Assembly: GCA_964608735.1 (NCBI GenBank)
Contig: CAZSPL010000144.1
Span: 1 to 9,985, forward strand
Origin: CAZSPL01 sp964608735
Lineage (GTDB): Bacteria > JAJVIF01 > JAPKYR01 > CAZSPL01
Reading direction: 5' to 3'
DNA length: 9,985 nucleotides
The notes under the pieces were generated by a model. The model had not been told where the DNA came from, did not search any database, and saw nothing but the letters and a program-made list of their open reading frames with translations. The position numbers were made by a program, and so were the translations under genes. Below are positions 1 through 6,688 of this stretch, in pieces; position 1 is the first letter of the stretch; each line of letters begins with the position of its first letter.

Positions 1-1599
1 TCGTGGCAATTCCCGCAGGGCAATCCGCCATACCAGGCGCCTGATGATTTCGCGCCGGAAGCTAATCGGCCTGAACCCTATCGAATCGAAGTCACCGAGC
101 TTGATAATTCACTTTACAACGAACTCGGCGATGCCGGTGGCGATATCTCACTCTCAATCGATGTCTACGACTGGTACAATGCCGGTTTGAACAATGTCCG
201 CGTCGAAGCGCCGGGCCAGGTACCGGTAACGGAATCGGCTACCGCAATCGGCGGCGGCGAAGGATACAGCACATATCAAATAGACATCGAAGACTGCACA
301 CCCGATGCACCCGGTGACCTCGATTTGCTCATCACCGTCGAATCCGATGAGGTCGACTACGGCGGCCTCCTCACCGGCGAAACGGTCAGCGCATATTTCA
401 TCCACGCGACAACCGTCGACGACGAAGCCCCGGTCACCGCTCTCTGGAGCGAGGAATTCATCGTTTCCGGATCGAACGGGCGATTCCCCGTAATCGCGCA
501 GACGCCTTCCGGAAGAGTCATTGCCGCATGGTCGACCAATCCCGGCGTGGCATGGGATGAATTCACATTCCCCGACAGCTGGGCCACCCCGGGAACGGTG
601 ACATCGAGCATTGATGCAATCCGGATGAGCATCGAGCCGGGTTACTCCGACGATGATATCCTCATCACGACCCAGAATTACACCGGCATGATAAATATAG
701 CCGGCGTCGCCACCGAGATCGGGCACCCGATGCTGTACATGTGGAATGGAAGCACCACCTGGAACCTCTGGGACAACTCGCACATAGGGAGCCAGTTGAT
801 GCATCACACCAATATCGACTCCGAGGGCAAATACCAGTGGTATCTCGGCACCCAGAGCGCATACGGACATCCCGTTCATCTCCAGTATTCCACGTGGCAG
901 CAGGACCAGGTCGGCATGTATGATTACCTCAATTACTTCAACACCCCTTATCCGAACTGCTCGGAGCTTGGCTACTCACGCTGCTGGGATGATGATTCGG
1001 CGGGTAATTCCTACATCCTGTATGAATTCGACCGGATGAAGAACCCCTACCAGGCGCCGGTCGATTACCGCGGCATCACGCTGTGCAAGCAGTTCCTGCC
1101 GAACATGAGCAGCGTCGCCGCCGTATATGTCGTCGACCAGGGGAGCAGCCCCGACATCGACAGCCCGGCGCTCGTCATCGATTCAACCAACCGCGTGCAT
1201 GTCGTGTACCGGCGATACACCGGCAGCGCATGGCAGGTGGTACACAGGTGGTCCAACGACGGCACATCGTGGACGGGAGTGAATGAGACAATCATCTGGA
1301 GCGGCACGGACGAGCCGGAGAAACGCTATATAAGCGTCGATGCCGACTCACAGGACAGGCTGCATGTGACGTTCAAGGTGGATGGGAAAATCTGGTACAC
1401 GCGTTGCGACGACGGCTATACCTGGAACGAACTGGAATGGGTCAATGAATCAATCGATGATATGATGGGCGTCGCGGATTATCAGCAGTGGATGTTCGTC
1501 GACGCGGACGACCAGGCGCACGTAGTCTGGGCTCGCATCTCGGTATCCCCCGGCTCGGAATTCGGGGCTATATACCACCGCTGGAGGCTGGACGGATAA
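1..1599 (+). CDS. Secreted modular protein, 3' part: shared N-terminal module plus propeller-like C-terminal region
   Basis: The frame is open from the first base, so the true start lies upstream; 532 residues are visible, ending in TAA. Residues 1 to about 140 match the end of the N-terminal module of the lipoprotein encoded convergently at 1678-4248: by hand about 46 of 73 positions agree, including APDDF and the IDVYDW core. After a hinge near residue 142 (DDEAPVT) the protein changes completely. From about residue 150 it shows recurring beta strands typical of sialidase/BNR-like propellers: VIAQTPSGRVIAAWS, ALVIDSTNRVHVVYR, SVDADSQDRLHVTF and FVDADDQAHVVWA, each followed by W- or Y-rich strands such as IWYTR. 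I see no catalytic set that would prove a sialidase. By analogy with its paralog the missing N-terminus probably carries a lipoprotein signal, but this is inference. The first in-frame ATG (187) falls inside the conserved module and is not a credible start. The gene converges on its paralog across a shared terminator. Confidence 0.88.
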   Translation, partial: SWQFPQGNPPYQAPDDFAPEANRPEPYRIEVTELDNSLYNELGDAGGDISLSIDVYDWYNAGLNNVRVEAPGQVPVTESATAIGGGEGYSTYQIDIEDCTPDAPGDLDLLITVESDEVDYGGLLTGETVSAYFIHATTVDDEAPVTALWSEEFIVSGSNGRFPVIAQTPSGRVIAAWSTNPGVAWDEFTFPDSWATPGTVTSSIDAIRMSIEPGYSDDDILITTQNYTGMINIAGVATEIGHPMLYMWNGSTTWNLWDNSHIGSQLMHHTNIDSEGKYQWYLGTQSAYGHPVHLQYSTWQQDQVGMYDYLNYFNTPYPNCSELGYSRCWDDDSAGNSYILYEFDRMKNPYQAPVDYRGITLCKQFLPNMSSVAAVYVVDQGSSPDIDSPALVIDSTNRVHVVYRRYTGSAWQVVHRWSNDGTSWTGVNETIIWSGTDEPEKRYISVDADSQDRLHVTFKVDGKIWYTRCDDGYTWNELEWVNESIDDMMGVADYQQWMFVDADDQAHVVWARISVSPGSEFGAIYHRWRLDG

Positions 1600-1627
1600 C
1601 TTGCGATTCACTGATTGAAATCAATAC

Positions 1628-1660
1628 AAAAGCCCGACGGAAACCCGCCGGGCTTTTTTT
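1628..1660. terminator. Bidirectional intrinsic terminator between convergent genes
   Basis: A 13-bp stem (1628-1640 with 1645-1657) closes a 4-base loop. It lies 29 bases after the TAA of the upstream plus-strand gene and 18 bases beyond the TAG of the minus-strand gene. Read on the plus strand it has one A-C mismatch and ends in seven T (1654-1660). Read on the minus strand the same position becomes a G-U wobble, so the stem is fully paired, and a shorter T-rich tract follows. It can therefore serve both genes. Confidence 0.9.
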
Positions 1661-1677
1661 CCGATGTGAGTTAAGAC

Positions 1678-4248
1678 CTACCAATCCCCGCCGGGGCCGC
1701 CGTACGCGCCCATGTCGGAGGTGCCGTTGTCGGGATCGAGTATGGACGGGTCGCCTGCATTGATGCACGGGCTTCCCGAGCCGAGATGGAAATCGGTCCC
1801 GGCGCTGACATAGAGCGGGTTAGCGCTGATACACCCCGTCCCCGCGGTCGCCCCGTCGTAATTCGCCGTATTGCAGTCGTAAACATCGCAATATTCGAAG
1901 CTGTACGTCGAACCCGCCTGGTGTACACCGTAAGCGGTCTGGTAGTATCCGCCGGTACCCCCTTCGCCCTTGTGGACGTGCGAAATGATAATGTTGCGCG
2001 CATCGAGGTTGGTGCAGTTATCGAAATACAGGCCATAGGCTATGCCGTAATAATATGTCTTGTCGACATCGTATATGACGTTGTTGACGAGTTCGACATC
2101 GGCGGAATCCACGACATGTATCCCGTAAACCTCATGATAATTACCACCGGTCACATCGTGGATGATGCTGTTCTTCACCACGACGCCGTCCGAGCTGTTG
2201 ATGAGTATCCCGTGCGGATAGCAGTAGCTTCCGCCGAGGCCCATCGTATCGCTCGAAAACACATGGTGAACGTTGGTGTGTTCGATCAGGACGTGGTCTG
2301 AGCCGGATGCATCGCAGCTCTCTATCCGTATGCCGTAAAACGTCGCATAGCCGTAATCGGTGCTGTTGTTCAAGTCGTACACCTCGACGCCGTCAAGGTG
2401 CGGGAATGCGCCGTTCCTTATGAAAACCCCGGTGCAGTCGGAATAGCGAAGGTTCACAATCCGGCAGTCGATTATTTCCGGCGATGTGCCGTTGCAGTCG
2501 ATGCCGTAGCGCTGCCCGTCGATCTCGAATCCCTCGATGCCCGCGTCATTCGCGCCGGTTACAGCCGCGATCGATGTGCCGTCGTAGAGGATGGTGGCCT
2601 CGGGATCCCCGTCCGATGAATCCCAGTTCTGGCTCTTGAGGATGACATCGCTCACGAGCGTAACCGGCCCGGCATAAGTGTTGCCGGAATCGTCGACGAG
2701 CACATAATATCCCGCCGATGCCGCCGCGAGACCTTCCTGGATAGTGTTGTACGGATTCGTCATCGAGCCGTCCTCGACGCCCGAAGTGTTGGAGTCGTCG
2801 ACATAGATGGCTTCCATCGTGATGGTGAAATAATCATCGCTGTCGTCGTAGGTGAGCGGGTCCGCGACATCGCTCACCCGCACTTTCGCCGTTGTGGTCG
2901 GGTCGCTGGGGACGGTCCAGTCATAGGTGCCGTCGCTCGGGGTGGTGTCGATTATCTCGTGAATGTCTGATGCAAAATCATCCTTCGAATATTCAATCTT
3001 CACATTGGCGATGCCGCCGCCGGAATTCCACGTTATCGCGTGGACGCTCCCCGCGGCCCAGGCCTCGCCGCCGTTGGGGGATGTCACCTGGATATTACTT
3101 ACCGGCTCGCCGGATACGTCGGTCGTATGAACGAAATATGCGGTCGTGTTCGTGCCGGTGATATATCCTCCGAAATCCTCTTCCTCGGAGATAACGCTGA
3201 TGAGAATCTCCATATCGCCCGCGGCTTGCGGGGTCGCATCGATGATATCAATTTCATATGTCGAATAGCCGGTACCGCCGCCGGACGGCGCGAGCGCGCT
3301 TACAGCATCGAAGTTGCCCGGCGATTCGACAAGTACGTTGTTCATCTCAGCGTTGAACCAGTCATAGACGTCGATGGTCATGCTGAGATTTCCGCCGGAA
3401 TCGCCGCCGTCGTTATAAAGCGAGTTTGCGGTTTCGGATACGACGATATTCCATGCCTCGGTGCGATTCGCCGCATCGGCGAAATCATCCGGTGCGGTAT
3501 ACGGCGGGTCGCCCCCGGGGAATTGCCAGTTTGCGTCGACGGCGTAGTTGAACACGAGCCCCGCGCCCATATCGATCGAGTAATGGCGTACGTTCTTCTG
3601 ACCCGCTGAAAACATCGCGCGCCCTTCGGAGTCGACATCGGTAAGCGGGTCGTCGGGATTGAGCTCATCGCAGTAGAATTTATATGCATTCAGCGTGGCA
3701 TTGTAATTCGCCGCGGAATCAGGCGTCCCCAGCATGCCGTCCTTGTATCCGAATATCGTTCCGTCCATGGGGAATTCATTCGGATTCCACCAGCGCGCGA
3801 AACCGTCGGGGTTCAGCAGGCGGGTATCGCCCGGGCCGGCCATCGTCAGCGCGGAATCTCCGAATCCCGACACTGAGCCGTCCGCGATGAATATCCCGCA
3901 CACATCGAATCCCGTGAATTCGGTCAGCCCGAGGAACGGGTGCCTGAGTCCGATATCGGTCTCGATGATATCCCCGTTGAACTGAAGCGTTTCAAGTGTA
4001 AGGTTGACGAGGGCCGGGGGTTCGAGGAACGGCAGCGCGTTGAGATGGAATTCGCTCGTGCGTAGCGGGACGACATCGAGCGTGCCCGCCGCCGGGTCGG
4101 CGGTGAATTGATAGTATCCCCAGCAGGCGTGGGTGTTGAGCGCGTCCGATGTTTTCTCCACCGGCGCAACCGGGTCGTATGTTCCGCCGCCCGAGCATCC
4201 GTATGCCATCAAGGCGGCAAGTATCAATGCAGCAGCAATATAGCGCAT
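1678..4248 (-). CDS. Surface lipoprotein: shared N-terminal module, Kre9/KNH-type Ig-like domain, right-handed beta-helix
   Basis: An 856-residue protein. The start at 4248 is chosen because it gives a lipoprotein signal peptide (hydrophobic AAALILAALMAYG ending at Cys18) and follows AAGGAGAG; the frame stays open to 4578, but that extension runs through the inverted repeat and into the divergent gene. Residues about 30-375 form the module shared with the gene at 1-1599 and, more weakly, with the one at 6689-8710. Residues about 383-473 resemble the Kre9/KNH Ser/Thr-rich Ig-like fold (VTSPNGGEAWAAG, ITWNSGG, YDWTVPSD, VRVSD). Residues about 476-856 open with IYVDDSNTSG and PYNTIQEGL and continue as PbH1-type beta-helix rungs, ending in a typical helix C-terminus (INAGDPS, DMGAYGGPG). 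Such helices are often polysaccharide lyases, hydrolases or adhesins; I see no decisive catalytic motif. Predicted location is lipid-anchored in the envelope, probably exposed on the surface. Confidence 0.93.
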   Translation of the reverse strand: MRYIAAALILAALMAYGCSGGGTYDPVAPVEKTSDALNTHACWGYYQFTADPAAGTLDVVPLRTSEFHLNALPFLEPPALVNLTLETLQFNGDIIETDIGLRHPFLGLTEFTGFDVCGIFIADGSVSGFGDSALTMAGPGDTRLLNPDGFARWWNPNEFPMDGTIFGYKDGMLGTPDSAANYNATLNAYKFYCDELNPDDPLTDVDSEGRAMFSAGQKNVRHYSIDMGAGLVFNYAVDANWQFPGGDPPYTAPDDFADAANRTEAWNIVVSETANSLYNDGGDSGGNLSMTIDVYDWFNAEMNNVLVESPGNFDAVSALAPSGGGTGYSTYEIDIIDATPQAAGDMEILISVISEEEDFGGYITGTNTTAYFVHTTDVSGEPVSNIQVTSPNGGEAWAAGSVHAITWNSGGGIANVKIEYSKDDFASDIHEIIDTTPSDGTYDWTVPSDPTTTAKVRVSDVADPLTYDDSDDYFTITMEAIYVDDSNTSGVEDGSMTNPYNTIQEGLAAASAGYYVLVDDSGNTYAGPVTLVSDVILKSQNWDSSDGDPEATILYDGTSIAAVTGANDAGIEGFEIDGQRYGIDCNGTSPEIIDCRIVNLRYSDCTGVFIRNGAFPHLDGVEVYDLNNSTDYGYATFYGIRIESCDASGSDHVLIEHTNVHHVFSSDTMGLGGSYCYPHGILINSSDGVVVKNSIIHDVTGGNYHEVYGIHVVDSADVELVNNVIYDVDKTYYYGIAYGLYFDNCTNLDARNIIISHVHKGEGGTGGYYQTAYGVHQAGSTYSFEYCDVYDCNTANYDGATAGTGCISANPLYVSAGTDFHLGSGSPCINAGDPSILDPDNGTSDMGAYGGPGGDW

Positions 4249-4254
4249 GATTCG

Positions 4255-4262
4255 CTCTCCTT
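4255..4262 (-). promoter_or_regulatory. Ribosome binding site that fixes the start of the beta-helix lipoprotein
   Basis: On the minus strand AAGGAGAG lies 6 bases before the ATG at 4248 (8 bases measured from GGAG). It is a strong Shine-Dalgarno match at correct spacing and supports the start with the lipoprotein signal over the in-frame start 110 codons upstream. I found no convincing -10/-35 pair for this gene between 4263 and 4331. Confidence 0.8.
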
Positions 4263-4331
4263 GAGAGTTTTCTTCTTTCAACATGTTTAGATGTGAAAAT
4301 AGCCGGGATGGATAGCGCTCATGCTCCAACT

Positions 4332-4404
4332 GGGATCGCGGGCTGCCAGCCCGCATGATCATAAGCCATACAAACACCCATGCGGGCTGGCAGCCCGCGA
4401 TCCC
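4332..4404. repeat. Perfect 26-bp inverted repeat, REP/BIME-like intergenic palindrome
   Basis: The arms 4332-4357 and 4379-4404 are exact reverse complements separated by 21 bases. Each arm contains a 17-base near-palindrome (GCGGGCTGCCAGCCCGC at 4338-4354; its complement at 4382-4398), so each can fold alone into a 6-bp hairpin or the pair into one long stem. This two-level symmetry resembles paired REP units (BIMEs) or a small non-autonomous element. It sits between divergent promoter regions, ends 31 bases before the -35 of the rodZ-like gene and has no T tract, so it is not a normal terminator. I see no other copy in the window. Confidence 0.85.
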
Positions 4405-4435
4405 GGCAAGCTTGCCCGTGTCCTCTTGCCGCTCA

Positions 4436-4464
4436 TTGCCCCTTCCCGCGCGGGCTGATATAAT
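4436..4464 (+). promoter_or_regulatory. Sigma70-type promoter of the rodZ-like gene
   Basis: TTGCCC at 4436-4441 and a perfect TATAAT at 4459-4464 are separated by 17 bases, the ideal spacing. Transcription would start near 4471, giving a short leader before the GTG at 4496. The -35 matches consensus at four of six positions. This is the best promoter in the window. Confidence 0.75.
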
Positions 4465-4480
4465 CTTAACAAGCGCTGAT

Positions 4481-4485
4481 GGAGG
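4481..4485 (+). promoter_or_regulatory. Ribosome binding site for the GTG start of the rodZ-like gene
   Basis: GGAGG lies 10 bases before GTG 4496. The nearer ATG at 4479 overlaps this site and meets a stop after six codons, so GTG is the only start that gives the complete N-terminal helix-turn-helix domain. Confidence 0.7.
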
Positions 4486-4495
4486 TTGAACTCGC

Positions 4496-5341
4496 GTGAA
4501 GCTCGGTGAATACCTGCGAAGCGAGCGCGTCGGAAAGGGCATAGATATCGATACCGCGGCGGAAGAGACGCGTATCAAGGATGTCTATATCCGCGCCATG
4601 GAGGATGAGAAATGGGAACTCATCCCCGGCGAGATATACCAGCGCCATTACCTCAAGACATACCTCGAATACCTCGGCCACGAAGACCTTTATTACCGCC
4701 TGACCCGCGAACGTCCCAAGCCCGCGCAGCCGTCGGAGCGCATGGTACGCAAGCCCACCGAGGATGCGTGGGATACGTCGCGCTACGTGAGGGTGCTGCT
4801 CCGTGTCGGACTCGTCGTTATTTTCATCGTGGTGGTGCTCTGGCTCGGCGCGATGGCCATGGCGAGAGTCAAGCACGCCCCGAGGGAAGCGCAGCCGTCG
4901 CCCACCGAGGATGTCGTTGAGGAACTCGCAATTCCGCTGCCGCTTCCGTCGAGCCTCGATCCGGTGGATGCCGATATCGCCCAGGCGCTGGGGCCGCCCG
5001 CCAATCTCGGGAACGTCGGCGCGCAGATCGAAGGGGCGTTCGATACGCATACAATTAAAATCGAGGCGAAGGGGGAATGCTGGCTTTCGGTGAGCGGGCC
5101 GGACGGGATGATATTCAAGGGGCTTCTGAAGGAAGGGGACACGAAGGAATACGGCCCCGACAAGCATTTTATTATCACCGTCGGAAAACCGGAAAACGTG
5201 CTTGTCTATTTCGATACTTTCCACATATACGGCGGCGATAAAGGGCTGCCCCCGGGGATGACGTTCAGCCTTCCCGCGGACTTGAATTTCGACAAAGCGA
5301 AGCTCAACAACGATCTGGCCGATGTGACGGGCGGGAATTAG
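4496..5341 (+). CDS. rodZ: RodZ-like cytoskeletal/morphogenesis protein (HTH_25, one transmembrane helix, DUF4115)
   Basis: A 281-residue protein with the full RodZ architecture. Residues 1-65 form the cytoplasmic helix-turn-helix domain, with the family pattern LGEYLRSERVGKG, ETRIKDVYIRAME and IYQRHYLKTYLEYLG. A basic linker (residues 71-100) leads to one transmembrane helix at about 101-123. A Pro/Glu-rich periplasmic linker follows, then a DUF4115 beta domain at about 190-270 (IKIEAKGECWLSVSGPDG, GLLKEGDTKEY, FIITVGKPENV). In known bacteria RodZ links MreB filaments to the cell-wall elongation machinery; that role is inferred here from architecture alone, since no mreB or pbp2 gene lies in the window. 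The start is GTG with GGAGG upstream and a sigma70-type promoter. The next gene follows after 72 bases on the same strand. An open frame across the whole gene on the opposite strand (4466-5377) is a composition artefact. Confidence 0.9.
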   Translation: MKLGEYLRSERVGKGIDIDTAAEETRIKDVYIRAMEDEKWELIPGEIYQRHYLKTYLEYLGHEDLYYRLTRERPKPAQPSERMVRKPTEDAWDTSRYVRVLLRVGLVVIFIVVVLWLGAMAMARVKHAPREAQPSPTEDVVEELAIPLPLPSSLDPVDADIAQALGPPANLGNVGAQIEGAFDTHTIKIEAKGECWLSVSGPDGMIFKGLLKEGDTKEYGPDKHFIITVGKPENVLVYFDTFHIYGGDKGLPPGMTFSLPADLNFDKAKLNNDLADVTGGN

Positions 5342-5413
5342 CGGCATTTCTCCCGCGGAATTATAAAATTTGTTCATGAAGGCGGGCGGGAAATCCGCGC
5401 TTCTACGTGGGGA

Positions 5414-6655
5414 ATGAATAGACTTAAGGGAATATTATTTGCGGCGCTTATGGGGGGAGGGATTTTCCTGCTCGGCGAACGTCCCGCGCGGGCGGATTCG
5501 CTGATCTTCTGGGGAGCATTCGGCTCCAGCGCGCCCGTATATCTCACTCCCGCCACCTGGGGGATATCGCTCATTGGGGTTGTAGTCATAGAGATGCTGG
5601 TCTTCAAATGGCTCGGGAAGCTCAGTCTTTATAAAGCATTCACGATGTCGATAATCCTCAATTTCTTTTCCACCATCGTCGGACTCGTTGTCTCCGGCAT
5701 CATATATCAATCCTTTCCGTGTAATTGCATGGTACTCGTCCTCTTCCTCGTCGCGATTATTCTTACGCAAGCCGGGAAAGTAATGCCCCTCTGGTTCTCT
5801 CTTGCCACCATGGCCGTGACTGTAGGCGGCCTCTATGGCGCGGCTTCAAACACCATGCTTGCCCTTCCGCTTCCAAGATGGGATATATTCCTTCGCCTGA
5901 TGTACCCGGTGGTTTTCGGATTCGGCCTGACCCTGTTCAGCGAAGTGTGGATCGCGAAGATAAGTTTTCCAAAATTGACCTTAAAACTCTTGATATGGGC
6001 CAATGCGGCATCCTATATATTTCTCGCCATCGTACTGATTGTCGCCGGGCCGGGGCTTTACAAGAAGAGCGAGTCGCTTCGAAGCCTGGAATTCGCACCC
6101 AGGATGATTTCCGACCGGCAGGATGATAATGGCAGGCGCGACCCGTGGGAAATCGGGCCGCTGAGCGTCAAGGATGTCATATTCATCGTAAACGCCCGTA
6201 ACTCAAACAACCTGCAGCTTCTCGGCATCGGGAAATATCATTATCCGGATAATTACGGCGCTGAGTTCGAACGCTCGATTTTAACCACGGCGTATTTCAA
6301 AAATATCTGGATGCACCATGCCGATCCGAGGACAGGCAGAGAATTGGCCGAGTATGTGCTGAGTATTCCTCAATTGAGTGACGATGCGAGGAGATATTTC
6401 GAGTGGTTCAGGGATTATCTCGGCTTCAGGATTCAAGCGGAAGACGCCATCAAAGCGGGTGACCAGGCAGGTCTGGACGAGGCTTACGAAGAATGGTCAA
6501 CCTGGTATGAATCGCGTCCACAGACTGTGAATGAGCCTATGTATATCATCGTACACCCCGAGGATGAAGATTTTCACTCCCCCAAATATGCTGTTTCGGG
6601 TCTGCTCGAATATTACAAATCGAATCTCCTCAAACCGTGGGAATGGATTGAGTGA
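5414..6655 (+). CDS. Unrecognised membrane protein: signal peptide, six helices, about 200-residue C-terminal domain
   Basis: A 413-residue protein I do not recognise. It begins with a basic, hydrophobic signal-like segment and a plausible cleavage site after PARA (residue 27). Six hydrophobic helices follow at roughly 49-66, 74-98, 105-119, 124-146, 157-177 and 190-213. Residues 217-413 are soluble, mixed and acidic, with aromatic-rich helices (DDARRYFEWFRDYLGF, EEWSTWYESR). If the signal is cleaved, this domain should lie in the periplasm. CNC at residues 103-105 lies at a membrane edge. The start ATG has only GGGGA directly against it, an unusually close ribosome site, and overlaps the stop of a 13-codon frame (5376-5417). 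It lies 72 bases after the rodZ-like gene and is probably co-transcribed, though a weak TATAAA at 5362 could give its own promoter. An envelope role is inferred only from context. Confidence 0.85.
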   Translation: MNRLKGILFAALMGGGIFLLGERPARADSLIFWGAFGSSAPVYLTPATWGISLIGVVVIEMLVFKWLGKLSLYKAFTMSIILNFFSTIVGLVVSGIIYQSFPCNCMVLVLFLVAIILTQAGKVMPLWFSLATMAVTVGGLYGAASNTMLALPLPRWDIFLRLMYPVVFGFGLTLFSEVWIAKISFPKLTLKLLIWANAASYIFLAIVLIVAGPGLYKKSESLRSLEFAPRMISDRQDDNGRRDPWEIGPLSVKDVIFIVNARNSNNLQLLGIGKYHYPDNYGAEFERSILTTAYFKNIWMHHADPRTGRELAEYVLSIPQLSDDARRYFEWFRDYLGFRIQAEDAIKAGDQAGLDEAYEEWSTWYESRPQTVNEPMYIIVHPEDEDFHSPKYAVSGLLEYYKSNLLKPWEWIE

Positions 6656-6660
6656 AAGCT

Positions 6661-6683
6661 CGCGGAACGATGGGAAATCCGCG
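6661..6683. terminator. Weak hairpin between convergent genes
   Basis: CGCGGA (6661-6666) and TCCGCG (6678-6683) form a 6-bp stem with an 11-base loop, inside the 33-base gap between the plus-strand membrane gene and the minus-strand lipoprotein gene. No T tract follows on either strand, so if it ends transcription it is not a classical intrinsic terminator. Confidence 0.3.
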
Positions 6684-6688
6684 CGCAA

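Noticed and set aside
154..879. Long frame antisense to the first gene, and similar ones at 1786-2301, 3040-3609, 6734-7201 and 8805-9620
   Set aside because: All lie inside well-supported genes. The products show repetitive low-information composition typical of antisense GC-rich frames, with no ribosome sites or domain motifs.
1..1599. Active sialidase assignment for the first gene
   Set aside because: The strand pattern is propeller-like, but the Asp-box signature (SxDxGxTW) is only loosely matched (NDGTSW, DDGYTW) and no catalytic Arg triad or Tyr/Glu pair can be assigned.
1..3560. Invertible region: homologous N-terminal modules in opposite orientation around 1-410 and 3130-3550
   Set aside because: The homology is protein-level only (about 46 of 73 residues in the best stretch), too diverged at the DNA level for efficient recombination, and there is no recombinase gene or short exact inverted repeat at the ends.
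4332..4404. The inverted repeat as an intrinsic terminator or CRISPR unit
   Set aside because: No T tract follows on either strand and no gene ends nearby. Only two arms in inverted orientation are present, not direct repeats with spacers.
4249..4578. 110-residue N-terminal extension of the beta-helix lipoprotein
   Set aside because: It would place the lipoprotein signal internally, run through the inverted repeat and overlap the rodZ-like gene. The ATG at 4248 has a strong ribosome site and a proper signal peptide.
4466..5377. 303-codon minus-strand frame covering the whole rodZ-like gene
   Set aside because: It is a mirror frame of a GC-rich gene. The plus-strand product has a full RodZ domain order, a promoter and a ribosome site, while the antisense product shows no recognisable domain.
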